Below are positions 1 to 7,518 of a DNA stretch of 23,471 nucleotides, piece by piece. The notes beneath the pieces were generated by a model. It had not been told where the DNA came from. It was given only the letters and a program-made list of their open reading frames with translations, and searched no databases. Made by a program: the position numbers and the translations under genes. This DNA is from an uncultured Bacilli bacterium (lineage in GTDB: Bacteria; Bacillota_I; Bacilli_A; RF39; UBA660), in contig CAKPCJ010000015.1 of the NCBI GenBank assembly GCA_934141575.1, positions 1 through 23,471 of the forward strand. The letters run 5' to 3'. Each line of letters begins with the position of its first letter. Within the stretch, counting starts at the first letter, position 1.

Positions 1-74
1 GAAGTGGCTCAACTTGGTAGAGCACTTGGTTTGGGACCAAGGGGTTGCAGGTTCAAATCCTGTCTTCCCGACCA
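1..74 (+). tRNA. tRNA-Pro (anticodon TGG), 5' end cut by window
   Basis: A cloverleaf can be read directly. The D arm is GCTC...GAGC. The anticodon stem CTTGG (25-29) pairs with CCAAG (37-41) around a seven-base loop with anticodon TGG at 32-34. The T arm contains GGTTCAAATCC. The 3' acceptor strand CTTCCCG (64-70) is followed by A71 and an encoded CCA (72-74). The window opens at GAAG, so the first three bases of the acceptor strand (expected CGG by pairing) lie outside. The anticodon reads proline CCA codons and probably other CCN codons. Confidence 0.95.
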
Positions 75-84
75 TTTAGTTTAT

Positions 85-112
85 AAAGTCTTGTTTATAC
101 AAGACTTTTTTG
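85..112 (+). terminator. Intrinsic terminator after tRNA-Pro
   Basis: Perfect nine-base stem AAAGTCTTG (85-93) with CAAGACTTT (100-108) around a six-base loop, running into a T tract. It ends the tRNA transcript 11 bases after the CCA. Confidence 0.9.
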
Positions 113-175
113 TTTTTTTAAATATTGATAAAATTAGAATTAAGTGATATCATATACTTAATCGAGGAGGTACCT

Positions 176-1120
176 ATGAACTGTAAAAATTGTGGAAAAA
201 AGCTAAAAAAAGGGGATGCATTTTGTTCAGTCTGTGGAAGTAAAGTAGAACCAGAAGAACAAGAAATAAAAAATGAACAACAAGAGGAAAATAAGGATAC
301 AAAACAAGAAAAAGTTGATAATATTACAGAAACAAAAGAAGAAGAAAAAAACGAAAATGTACAACAAGATTCTAAAGAAACAAATCAAGAAGTTAAGGTT
401 GAACAAATAAAAATGCCAACAGGACTTTTGGTGGCATCTATAATTGCAACTGTATTGTCATTGATATCAATTAATATAATAGCAACCGTTCTTGGAATAA
501 TTGCAATAGTATATTTAACAACTTATAAAGAAGCTAAAACACAAGAGTTAATGGAAAGAAATATAAAAAATGCCAAAACATTTAATATAATTGCATGGGT
601 TATTTATGGTATAGGAATGCTAATAAGAATTTTTATTACTATATTAATTATAGTTCCAATAGTTATATATGGAGCATCAGATAAACATAATGATGATAAT
701 TGGTCTGAAGATACGCCTTATGAAAATGTTGACTATGAGGACAATGATAAGGAAGATACATATAGCTATTTAACAGAAATAGAGTATGATGACGCAATGG
801 AATTATATAATAAGGATTCTAAAAGTATTATTGTTTTAGTACAAACATATTGTGGATATTGTAACATGTATAAACCGATAATAAATGAAATAGCACGTGA
901 AAATAATATTGATATATATCTATTAGATGTATATAAAATGGATGATACAGTATATAATAAGTTACTTAATAGTATTGATTATTTTAAAGAAAATGACAAT
1001 TGGGGGACACCTACAACTTTAATAGTAGGTAATGGGTCAACTATTGATTATTTAGAAGGATACACAGATTATCAAACAACTATTGATTTCTATAAAAAAA
1101 ATTCTTTATTAAATAAATAA
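176..1120 (+). CDS. Zinc-ribbon / two-TM / thioredoxin-fold membrane protein
   Basis: Predicted 314-aa membrane protein with an unusual three-part build. Residues 3-20 form a zinc ribbon (C3-x2-C6 ... C17-x2-C20). Residues 22-78 are a Glu/Lys/Gln-rich, probably disordered linker. Two hydrophobic segments lie at about 82-114 (possibly a hairpin) and 137-165. An acidic linker (168-200) leads to a thioredoxin-like domain (about 203-312) with redox motif C226-G-Y-C229 and the TPT cis-proline site (P279). Role is inferred: a membrane-tethered thiol-disulfide or thioredoxin-like protein, with the zinc ribbon perhaps binding a partner. The side of the membrane facing each end is uncertain. An in-frame ATG exists at 125, but ATG176 is preferred because AGGAGG (165-170) sits five bases upstream and the protein then begins at the zinc ribbon. 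It converges on the radical SAM gene. I do not know a named gene for this architecture. Confidence 0.85.
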   Translation: MNCKNCGKKLKKGDAFCSVCGSKVEPEEQEIKNEQQEENKDTKQEKVDNITETKEEEKNENVQQDSKETNQEVKVEQIKMPTGLLVASIIATVLSLISINIIATVLGIIAIVYLTTYKEAKTQELMERNIKNAKTFNIIAWVIYGIGMLIRIFITILIIVPIVIYGASDKHNDDNWSEDTPYENVDYEDNDKEDTYSYLTEIEYDDAMELYNKDSKSIIVLVQTYCGYCNMYKPIINEIARENNIDIYLLDVYKMDDTVYNKLLNSIDYFKENDNWGTPTTLIVGNGSTIDYLEGYTDYQTTIDFYKKNSLLNK

Positions 1121-1148
1121 AACCGTGGTTAAATTTCCACGGTTTTTT
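1121..1148. terminator. Bidirectional terminator between convergent genes
   Basis: Stem AACCGTGG (1121-1128) with CCACGGTT (1137-1144) and an eight-base loop. T runs follow on the plus strand, and an A-rich flank on the other side gives T on the minus strand. It can stop both converging transcripts. The TAA stop of the minus-strand radical SAM gene (1129-1131) lies in the loop. Confidence 0.85.
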
Positions 1149-2076
1149 CTTCTTTTGCACCTTGATAAGTATCTCTTTTGCTTAATTCTTTATCAATTTC
1201 ATTTAGTACACAAAATTTTTTGATTAACCAAGCGGGTTCTACTAAATCATTTGGATTTGGGTCACTAGTAACTCTTTCTATAACTATTTTTGGATTTAAA
1301 ACTTCTATTTGTGAACAAACTATGTCAACATATTCCTCTCGCGTAAGTATATGAAATTTTTCTTTCTGTAACAAGTTATTCATTGCTGTATCCTTTAAAA
1401 CATGTAACATATGAATTTTTATTCCGTCAATTCTTAAAGAATTTAAATATTTTGCAGTATCAATCATCATATTCTTTGTCTCATATGGAAGTCCGTTCAT
1501 TATATGAACAACAACTCTAATATTTCTTGATTTCAGCTTTTTCACTGTGTTTTCAAATTCGTCTAATGTATGACATCTATTAATAAGTTTTGCAGTTTCA
1601 TCGTGCATCGTTTGTAAACCTAATTCAATAGTTAAATAGGTTCTTTTATTCAAATTATCCAAATAATCAAGAATATCATCATCAATGCAATCTGCTCGTG
1701 TAGCAATAGACAATCCAACAACGTTATCAAGTTGTAGGATTTGCTCATATTTTTCTTTTAAAACAGAAACAGGAGCATAAGTATTACTATTTGCTTGAAA
1801 ATAACCTATATATTTTGAAGTTGTCCACTTTTTGTCCATTATTTTTTTAATTTTATTAAATTGTGTTACTAAATCATCGTTTTTATCACCAGCAAAATCG
1901 CCACTATTCAATTTCGAACAATACGTGCAGCCTCCGTATCCTTTTGTACCATCAATATTAGGACATGTAAAGCCAGCATTTAAACTAACTTTTGTAACTT
2001 TTGAATTAAAAATGGTTTTGTAATGATAATTTAAAGTATGATATCTTTTGTTGTCCAATGAGTATAAAAAAGCCAT
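1129..2076 (-). CDS. ytqA: Radical SAM protein, YhcC/YtqA family (TIGR01212)
   Basis: A 315-aa radical SAM enzyme. The [4Fe-4S]-binding cysteines are C38, C50 and C53 in the family's wide pattern (C-P-N-I-D-G-T ... G-G-C-T-Y-C-S), which distinguishes it from the usual CX3CX2C. Downstream it keeps the SIATRAD, IELGLQT and VVHIMNGLPYE stretches typical of YhcC/YtqA proteins. Family knowledge: B. subtilis YtqA has recently been linked, as MnmL, to making the mnm5(s2)U wobble modification of tRNA. That function here is by homology only, and the usual methyltransferase partner YtqB is not visible in the window. Start ATG is supported by AGGTGA on the minus strand (2081-2086). A TATAAT box is seen at 2093-2098, which would give a very short leader. 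It is divergent from the MFS-like gene and ends inside the shared terminator. Confidence 0.9.
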   Translation of the reverse strand: MAFLYSLDNKRYHTLNYHYKTIFNSKVTKVSLNAGFTCPNIDGTKGYGGCTYCSKLNSGDFAGDKNDDLVTQFNKIKKIMDKKWTTSKYIGYFQANSNTYAPVSVLKEKYEQILQLDNVVGLSIATRADCIDDDILDYLDNLNKRTYLTIELGLQTMHDETAKLINRCHTLDEFENTVKKLKSRNIRVVVHIMNGLPYETKNMMIDTAKYLNSLRIDGIKIHMLHVLKDTAMNNLLQKEKFHILTREEYVDIVCSQIEVLNPKIVIERVTSDPNPNDLVEPAWLIKKFCVLNEIDKELSKRDTYQGAKEEKTVEI

Positions 2077-2150
2077 AAAATCACCTGAATAAATTATAAC
2101 ATAATTTGTTTAATAATAAGTAATTTGAGAATAATAAAATAGGTGATAAA

Positions 2151-3251
2151 ATGACTAACTGTAAAAAATATAATTTATTTGTGTTTTTATCTATGATTGG
2201 AAGAAGTATGATTGAGACATTTCCTCCATTAATTTTATATAATTATGGAATAAGTATCAAATTAATAATATTTTATTTTTTTATAAGATATTTATCAGCA
2301 ATCCCAATAAATATCTTATTTGTAAAAATGACTAAAAAATTTGGCTCAAAATTAATGATATTTATAAGTTCTATAACTATAGGAATAACGTATTACTATT
2401 TATATAATATGGAATTTAGCATAATAAATATAGTCATTTTATCAATTTTAACCACTACATATGTTTATAGCTATTGGACAGTTAGAAATTATTATATGCT
2501 CCAAGTTATAAATAGAAATACGGTAACAAGTAATATGAGTTATATAACAATAGTTAATATACTAGCTATTATGCCTGCGGTTTATATAGGAGCGTTTATA
2601 TTAGAAAAATTTAACTTGTTAACACTTATAATGATTGTTTTTATAATAAATATTTTAAGTGTAATACCTTTGCTATTCATAAAAACTAAAAATATAGATG
2701 AAAGTGGATTAAAAGGGTTAAAGAATATTCCAAATGTAAGTAAGGTAATAATGCTTTTAGATCAATTTAAAACTATAATACTAAGTATTTTTCCACTCTA
2801 TATATACATATACATAAATCAAAATTATACATACTTAGGAGTATTTAATTTATTAACAGGTTTGGCTAGCATTTTAGTAGTATATGTATTCTCTAAAATA
2901 ATTACACTAAAACATAAATCGTATTTAAGTATTACAATTATATTGCTTTCAGTTTGTTTTCTTATTAAATTATTTATACATGACAATTATATATTCTTAT
3001 CAATTGCAATTTTGGAAGGTATTTTTACAAAAATGGAAGAATTATCAATTGGTTCTAACATATATAAACTTGGGAAAAACTTCAACTATATGTCATATAT
3101 ATTGATTACTGAAAATCTCTTTAATTTATCGAGACTTTTTATATCTAGTATATTGTTGTTATTTAATAATATTTTGACAATGTTAATAATATGTATAATA
3201 GGTTTCTTCACATGTTCATTCTTTAAATTTGAAATAGAGCCTAAAAAATGA
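2151..3251 (+). CDS. MFS-like multi-span membrane protein, substrate unknown
   Basis: A 366-aa, very hydrophobic protein with about 11 to 12 predicted membrane segments and only short polar loops. The loop near residues 58-66 (V-K-M-T-K-K-F-G-S-K) resembles the loop-2/3 motif A of major facilitator transporters, and a longer cytoplasmic loop near 178-195 splits the protein in half as in MFS permeases. Nothing visible points to a substrate. Start ATG follows AGGTGA with four bases between. It is followed after 23 bases by trmB, which has its own ribosome binding site, so the two are probably co-transcribed. It is divergent from the radical SAM gene across a 74-base gap that must hold both promoters. 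The stop is TGA. Family assignment is tentative. Confidence 0.75.
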   Translation: MTNCKKYNLFVFLSMIGRSMIETFPPLILYNYGISIKLIIFYFFIRYLSAIPINILFVKMTKKFGSKLMIFISSITIGITYYYLYNMEFSIINIVILSILTTTYVYSYWTVRNYYMLQVINRNTVTSNMSYITIVNILAIMPAVYIGAFILEKFNLLTLIMIVFIINILSVIPLLFIKTKNIDESGLKGLKNIPNVSKVIMLLDQFKTIILSIFPLYIYIYINQNYTYLGVFNLLTGLASILVVYVFSKIITLKHKSYLSITIILLSVCFLIKLFIHDNYIFLSIAILEGIFTKMEELSIGSNIYKLGKNFNYMSYILITENLFNLSRLFISSILLLFNNILTMLIICIIGFFTCSFFKFEIEPKK

Positions 3252-3274
3252 TATATTAATATATAGGTGGTAAA

Positions 3275-3907
3275 ATGAGAATTAAAAAAATTAAAAATGC
3301 TAAAGAGAAAATAGAATCAAGCAAATATTTAATATTAGATCCAGAAAACTATAAAGGTAACTGGAATAGGTATTTTAACAATGATAATAAAATTAGAATA
3401 GAAATAGGATGTGGAAAAGGAAATTTTATAACAGAATTAGCTAAACAAAATCCAAATATAAATTATATTGGAATAGAAATGTTTGATAGTGTGTTATTAA
3501 GGGCAATTGAAAAGCAAGAAGAATATAAATTAAGTAATCTAGTTTTTGTGAGAATAAATGCATTATATTTAAATGATATATTTGATAAAGAAATAGATTT
3601 AATATATCTAAATTTTTCTGATCCGTGGCCTAAAAATAGACATCATAAGAGAAGATTAACAAGTGAGAAATTTTTAAATGTTTATGACAAAATATTTGCT
3701 TCAAATCCTAATATAATTCAAAAAACAGATAATGAAGAATTATTTATATATTCAATTGAATCATTAAGTAATTATGGATATAAACTAAAAAATATAACTT
3801 TCGATTTACATAATAGCATTTATTCCAAAGAAAATATAGAAACAGAATATGAAAAAAGATTTGTAAGTCAAAATAAAAGGATATTTAAATTAGAGGCATA
3901 CAAATAA
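3275..3907 (+). CDS. trmB: tRNA (guanine(46)-N7)-methyltransferase TrmB
   Basis: A 210-aa class I SAM-dependent methyltransferase that places m7G at position 46 in the tRNA variable loop. Visible family signatures are motif I E-I-G-C-G-K-G (43-49) for SAM binding, G-I-E (66-68) after strand 2, the TrmB hallmark F-S-D-P-W-P-K (114-120) followed by R-H-H-K-R-R (122-127), then K-T-D-N (150-153) and T-E-Y-E (190-193) at the active site and tRNA-binding face. Length fits the Firmicute enzymes. The ribosome binding site AGGTGG lies four bases before ATG. It probably shares a transcript with the upstream MFS-like gene. A second tRNA-modification-type protein (radical SAM) lies nearby on the other strand. 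Confidence 0.96.
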   Translation: MRIKKIKNAKEKIESSKYLILDPENYKGNWNRYFNNDNKIRIEIGCGKGNFITELAKQNPNINYIGIEMFDSVLLRAIEKQEEYKLSNLVFVRINALYLNDIFDKEIDLIYLNFSDPWPKNRHHKRRLTSEKFLNVYDKIFASNPNIIQKTDNEELFIYSIESLSNYGYKLKNITFDLHNSIYSKENIETEYEKRFVSQNKRIFKLEAYK

Positions 3908-3945
3908 TAATATTTATAAAAAAAGTATGCAATTTCAATATTTTT

Positions 3946-3954
3946 TGATATAAT
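3946..3954 (+). promoter_or_regulatory. Extended -10 promoter for the lipoprotein operon
   Basis: TGATATAAT, an extended -10 (TGnTATAAT), 21 bases before the lipoprotein start and just after trmB. No convincing -35 is seen, which is acceptable for an extended -10. The same nonamer recurs before other genes here. Confidence 0.65.
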
Positions 3955-3975
3955 AAACTTATAGTAGGTGAATAC

Positions 3976-4662
3976 ATGAAAAGAATAGTGTTTTTATTAT
4001 CTGTTATTTGCCTTTTAACAGGGTGTTCAGTTACGAGAATTGATAATAAACCGGTTGAAAGCGTAATTACGACAATGTTATCACAAAAACTAAAGTATAC
4101 TAACGTTGTTGGAAAAGGATACGAATATTATCTTCCAATGGGAGTACAAAGACAAAGCATAGACAAATTTAATGAAAAATTATATTCTAACGGGGATACG
4201 TACTATCTTTTTATTGATGTAGTTGGCTATTTGAACAAAAGCAAGATTATTGTTCCAAAAGATAAGGGTACATACTTTTATAAAGTTTTAGATGATAAAG
4301 GATATGTATCCATAAATGAAGTACAAAAGAAGTACTATATAAAATTTTATTACAATTATTCATATATTGAGGCACAGGTTTCAAAAGAAAATCTTAATAC
4401 CTCAATAGCAGATATGATATCTATTTTAAGCACAGTAAAGTATTCTTCAAACATTTTATCATATGGTAAGGCAAATGATATTGTCAGTGGATATGAGGAA
4501 AAGTATAATATATCAACTGTTGATAATAAAGATGAAGTAAATTTTTTGGATTGGGAACAATACGATAAATATGATGGACCTGACCCTGATATTACTAATG
4601 AAAGTGAAAATAAAACAACAGATTTAGAAAGTGATATAATAACAAGAGATAATAATGAGTAA
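3976..4662 (+). CDS. Putative lipoprotein of unknown function
   Basis: A 228-aa protein with a clear type II signal peptide: K2-R3, a hydrophobic core, then lipobox L-T-G-C with the lipidated cysteine at C17. The exported part is Tyr/Lys/Ile-rich with alternating hydrophobic residues, suggesting a beta-rich domain to about residue 145, then a helical region and an Asp/Glu/Asn-rich tail. No catalytic motif is recognised. The start is supported by AGTAGGTGA, five to six bases upstream, and by an extended -10 promoter. Only 15 bases separate it from the next gene, so it heads a four-gene run ending in the YtxH-family protein. Inference: a surface-anchored component acting with membrane proteins encoded behind it. 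Confidence 0.8.
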   Translation: MKRIVFLLSVICLLTGCSVTRIDNKPVESVITTMLSQKLKYTNVVGKGYEYYLPMGVQRQSIDKFNEKLYSNGDTYYLFIDVVGYLNKSKIIVPKDKGTYFYKVLDDKGYVSINEVQKKYYIKFYYNYSYIEAQVSKENLNTSIADMISILSTVKYSSNILSYGKANDIVSGYEEKYNISTVDNKDEVNFLDWEQYDKYDGPDPDITNESENKTTDLESDIITRDNNE

Positions 4663-4677
4663 ATAAGAGGTGTAGCG

Positions 4678-5463
4678 ATGAAGATTATAGATAAAGTTAA
4701 AACAATATTTTGGGATAATGACGATGAGGACGAAGATGAGGTAGAAGAAACTCCAATTGTAAAAAGAAAGCAAAAAGAAGAACAGCAAGAAGTAGTAAAT
4801 GAAAGAGATTTGTTTAAAACAGATGCTAGCTTTAAATTTCCAGTAGTTTTTACAGAAGAAGATTTTGCTAAAACAATTCCACCAGAAAGAGTAGTATCTT
4901 CAAAACCCAAACACGAGGCTAAAAAAGATTTGAAAGACAAAAATACAAGAGCAAAGTCAACTGCTGATAAGGCTCAAGAAACAAGTAAACCTCAAAAACA
5001 AGAACCGATTAAAACTTTTAAATTATCCCCAGCTATATCCCCAATATATGGTGTGTTAGATAAAAATTATAAAAAAGAGGATATAAAAACTAAAAATACT
5101 AATTATTCTAAAAGAGACGAAAATGAAATCAGTTTTGAAAATGTTAGAAGGAAAGCATATGGCTCTCTAACAGAAGAAATAGAAAAAACAATGGTTACAC
5201 CAATTATAAAGAAAGAAGAAATCAAAGAACAACCTGAAGAAAAAATAAATCCAAATAAGAATGTTACAATAGAAGAAGCAATTGAAAATTATAATGATTT
5301 AGGAATGGTATATAATACAGACGCTAACACAGAAGAAGATATTATTAAGCTAAAGAAAGATAAAAAGAATATATTAGAAGATACAATAGAACAAGATTTA
5401 TTTAACTTAATTGATTCAATGTATGATAAAGAGGAGGAAGATTCTGATGGAACTAGCAAGTAG
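4678..5463 (+). CDS. Acidic, low-complexity hypothetical protein with an SPIYG motif
   Basis: A 261-aa soluble protein with no signal peptide or membrane span. It opens with a short amphipathic stretch (about 1-11) followed by a strongly acidic D/E run (14-24), and is Lys/Glu-rich and probably disordered for most of its length. One ordered-looking island reads A-I-S-P-I-Y-G-V-L-D-K-N-Y (118-130). I recall a similar proline-tyrosine-glycine motif in the disordered N-terminal part of the Bacillus DNA translocase SftA, whose gene sits near ytxG in B. subtilis, but cannot verify the match. The C-terminus has conserved-looking helical text ending in F-N-L-I-D-S-M-Y-D. Ribosome binding site GAGGTG precedes the ATG. 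Its last 17 bases overlap the next gene, implying translational coupling. Function unknown. Confidence 0.75.
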   Translation: MKIIDKVKTIFWDNDDEDEDEVEETPIVKRKQKEEQQEVVNERDLFKTDASFKFPVVFTEEDFAKTIPPERVVSSKPKHEAKKDLKDKNTRAKSTADKAQETSKPQKQEPIKTFKLSPAISPIYGVLDKNYKKEDIKTKNTNYSKRDENEISFENVRRKAYGSLTEEIEKTMVTPIIKKEEIKEQPEEKINPNKNVTIEEAIENYNDLGMVYNTDANTEEDIIKLKKDKKNILEDTIEQDLFNLIDSMYDKEEEDSDGTSK

Positions 5464-5752
5464 TATATTAGTCATAGTACTATATTCATTAGGAGCAGTA
5501 GCATTAATAATGCTTATTATATTAGCGTGCAAATTAATTAAAACTGTTGACAAAGTTAACAAAATTGCTGATGATGTTGAGAAAAAAGTGTCAACATTAG
5601 ATGGAATGTTTAGTATAATAGATATAGTTACGGATAAACTATCTACAGTAAACGATTTTTTAGTAGATAAAATTGTAGATTTAATAAGTTTAATCTTTAG
5701 CAGAAAAAAGAAAAAAAATAAAAAGGAGGAAATTGAAGAAGATGAAGAATAA
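5447..5752 (+). CDS. DUF948 / YtxG-like small membrane protein
   Basis: A 101-aa protein with one N-terminal membrane helix (about 5-29), then an amphipathic helix with the repeating V-D-K-V-N-K-I-A-D-D-V-E-K-K-V pattern (33-47) typical of DUF948 (B. subtilis YtxG), and a Lys/Glu tail. An in-frame upstream ATG at 5411 lies well inside the previous gene. ATG5447 is chosen because GAGGAGG (5431-5437) is nine bases before it. It overlaps the previous gene by 17 bases and the following YtxH-family gene by 11 bases, matching the ytxG-ytxH order known in Bacilli. Family members are general-stress-associated membrane proteins of unclear mechanism. Confidence 0.82.
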   Translation: MELASSILVIVLYSLGAVALIMLIILACKLIKTVDKVNKIADDVEKKVSTLDGMFSIIDIVTDKLSTVNDFLVDKIVDLISLIFSRKKKKNKKEEIEEDEE

Positions 5753-6179
5753 ATCAGGAAAAGGAAAATTTATTTTAGGAGCTCTTGTTGGTGCAGGAGC
5801 AGCACTTTTATTAGCACCTCAATCAGGAAGTGAAACAAGAAAAGTACTTAAGAAAAAATTAAGCGAGATGCTTGATAAAATTAAAGAAATTGATGTTAAA
5901 GAAGTAAGAGAAGATCTTGAAAGAAAAATAGAACAAATAAAAGAAGACTTAAAAGATTTAGATAAAGAAAAAGTTTTATCAATAGCAAAAGAAAAAGCGG
6001 AAAAATTAAAAGTAAAAACAGAAGAATTAGTGGAAACTGTTAAAGAAAAAGGAACACCTGTTTTACAAAAAACAGCAGAGGATTTAAAGGCAAAAACTGT
6101 AATTGCTTTAAAAGAAGTAATCGCAAAATTAGAAAAAGCAGAAAAAGTAGAAGAGAAAAACAAGAAAAGCACAAAATAG
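5742..6179 (+). CDS. YtxH domain-containing protein
   Basis: A 145-aa protein with the YtxH signature at its start: a Gly/Ala-rich membrane helix (about 9-26) running straight into L-L-A-P-Q-S-G-S-E-T-R (22-32). The rest is a long, highly charged Lys/Glu helix (about 35-140), probably coiled coil. A TTG at 5733 is in frame, but it leaves only three bases after GGAGG (5725-5729). ATG5742 with 12 bases is preferred, although that spacing is long, so the start is not certain. The family is linked to general stress in B. subtilis and its molecular role is unknown. It ends the four-gene run, and its TAG stop lies on the terminator hairpin. Confidence 0.88.
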   Translation: MKNKSGKGKFILGALVGAGAALLLAPQSGSETRKVLKKKLSEMLDKIKEIDVKEVREDLERKIEQIKEDLKDLDKEKVLSIAKEKAEKLKVKTEELVETVKEKGTPVLQKTAEDLKAKTVIALKEVIAKLEKAEKVEEKNKKSTK

Positions 6180-6188
6180 TGCTTTTTT
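6166..6188 (+). terminator. Terminator of the lipoprotein-YtxH operon
   Basis: Stem AAAGCAC (6166-6172) with GTGCTTT (6179-6185), six-base loop, then six T. The stop codon of the YtxH gene (6177-6179) is part of the hairpin. Confidence 0.85.
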
Positions 6189-6221
6189 GCATTAATATTT
6201 CTTTATTATTCAATTCGTTTT

Positions 6222-6230
6222 TGATATAAT
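6222..6230 (+). promoter_or_regulatory. Extended -10 promoter of tyrS
   Basis: TGATATAAT 19 bases before the tyrS start, followed by GGAGG at 6238-6242. The whole gap after the preceding terminator is about 60 bases. It has no T-box leader, so tyrosine-tRNA-sensing attenuation is not apparent here. Confidence 0.7.
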
Positions 6231-6249
6231 TCTATTTGGAGGAAACTTT

Positions 6250-7473
6250 ATGACATTATTTGAAGAATTAAAATGGAGAGGACTTATAAAAGATATAACT
6301 AGTCCAGAACTTGAAAAAAAATTAAATGAAGGTGGAATGACATTTTATATAGGAACTGATCCAACAGCACCTTCAATGCATATAGGGCACCTATCAAGCT
6401 TCTTAATTTCAAAAAGATTGAAAGAACATGGACATAATCCAATCTTATTAATTGGTGGAGCAACTGGCAGAATTGGAGATCCAAGACCAACTACTGAAAG
6501 AGAAATGAAACCAGAAAGCGAAATAGAAGAAAATATTAAAGGTTTAACAAAGCAGGCAAAGGAAATATTTGGGTTTGAAGTTGTAAATAATTATGATTGG
6601 TCAAAAGATATTAGCTTTATAACTTTTTTAAGAGAGTATGGAAAGTATTTTAACATAAACTACATGTTAGATAAAGATATTATCAGAAGAAGATTAGAAA
6701 CTGGAATAACATTTACTGAATTTTCATATATGATAATGCAAGCAATGGATTTCCTACATTTGTATGAAACAAAAGGATGCACACTTCAAGTAGCGGGTTC
6801 AGATCAATGGGGAAATATAACTGCCGGTGTAGATCTTATTAAGAAGAAAACTGGTAAGGAAGTATATGCCTTTACAATGCCCTTAGTAACAACAAAAGAT
6901 GGTAAAAAATTTGGAAAAAGTGAAGGCAACGCTTTATGGTTAGATAAAGAAAAAACATCTAGTTATGAATTATATCAATTTTTCTTGAACGTAGAAGACG
7001 AGATGGTAATAGATTACTTAAAAATATATACATTTTTAACAAAAGAAGAAATAGAAGAAATTGAAAAAAGACATAAACAAAATCCACATTTAAGAGAAGC
7101 TCACAAAACTTTGGCACGCGAAGTAATAACATTCTTACATGGAAAAGAAGAATATGAACGCGCAATCAAAATAAGCGAAGCATTATTTAGTGGAAATATA
7201 AAAGAATTAACTGAAAAAGAAATAGAAATGGCTTTCAAAGATGTTCCTAGTATAAATATAGAAGATAATATGAATATTGTTGATTTAATGGTTAATAATA
7301 ATATTGTATCTAGCAAGAGAGAATTAAGGGAATTTTTATCAAGTAATGCAATATCAATTAATGATAGTGTAATAAATGATGAAAACTTTATTATTTCTAA
7401 AAAAGACGCTATATACAACAAATTCAGTATATTAAAACGAGGTAAGAAAAAATACTATTTACTTAAGTTTTAA
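6250..7473 (+). CDS. tyrS: Tyrosyl-tRNA synthetase
   Basis: A 407-aa class I aminoacyl-tRNA synthetase that activates tyrosine and charges tRNA-Tyr. The HIGH motif is exact (H44-I-G-H47), preceded by the tyrosine-site text Y-I-G-T-D-P-T (33-39). The A-G-S-D-Q-W-G-N stretch is the TyrRS substrate-binding signature. The KMSKS loop reads K220-F-G-K-S224, the variant common in bacterial TyrRS. The C-terminal ~65 residues, about 340-405, form an S4-type RNA-binding domain. Length is near the usual 410 to 420. Start ATG follows GGAGG by seven bases. It sits just upstream of two small genes and rpsD on the opposite strand, a placement close to tyrS-rpsD in B. subtilis as I recall it. Confidence 0.98.
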   Translation: MTLFEELKWRGLIKDITSPELEKKLNEGGMTFYIGTDPTAPSMHIGHLSSFLISKRLKEHGHNPILLIGGATGRIGDPRPTTEREMKPESEIEENIKGLTKQAKEIFGFEVVNNYDWSKDISFITFLREYGKYFNINYMLDKDIIRRRLETGITFTEFSYMIMQAMDFLHLYETKGCTLQVAGSDQWGNITAGVDLIKKKTGKEVYAFTMPLVTTKDGKKFGKSEGNALWLDKEKTSSYELYQFFLNVEDEMVIDYLKIYTFLTKEEIEEIEKRHKQNPHLREAHKTLAREVITFLHGKEEYERAIKISEALFSGNIKELTEKEIEMAFKDVPSINIEDNMNIVDLMVNNNIVSSKRELREFLSSNAISINDSVINDENFIISKKDAIYNKFSILKRGKKKYYLLKF

Positions 7474-7476
7474 TGT

Positions 7477-7506
7477 AAATAAGAAGCCATGATGCTTCTT
7501 ATTTTA
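7477..7506 (+). terminator. Intrinsic terminator after tyrS
   Basis: Eleven-base stem AAATAAGAAGC (7477-7487) with GCTTCTTATTT (7494-7504) around a six-base loop, with only a short T run. The downstream ribosome binding site starts immediately after, so read-through probably supplies the next two genes. Confidence 0.65.
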
Positions 7507-7518
7507 ATGGAGGGTATA

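Noticed and set aside
125..175. Upstream ATG extension of the zinc-ribbon/thioredoxin gene
   Set aside because: There is no ribosome binding site at 125, while AGGAGG at 165-170 serves ATG176.
3249..3251. TGA read as tryptophan (Mycoplasma code)
   Set aside because: All visible Trp codons in conserved positions are TGG, and the TGA codons at the ends of the MFS-like, flippase and carboxypeptidase genes are followed by normal intergenic signals.
4356..4940. Long minus-strand open frame of 194 codons
   Set aside because: It is antisense to the lipoprotein and acidic-protein genes, Ser/Leu-rich as expected from the reverse of Lys/Glu-rich coding text, and lacks a credible start signal.
6189..6249. 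Possible T-box leader for tyrS
   Set aside because: Only about 60 bases separate the previous terminator from the tyrS start, and no T-box core or competing hairpins are present.
7489..7518. Earlier ATG for the 105-aa gene
   Set aside because: It falls in the loop of the tyrS terminator and has no ribosome binding site.
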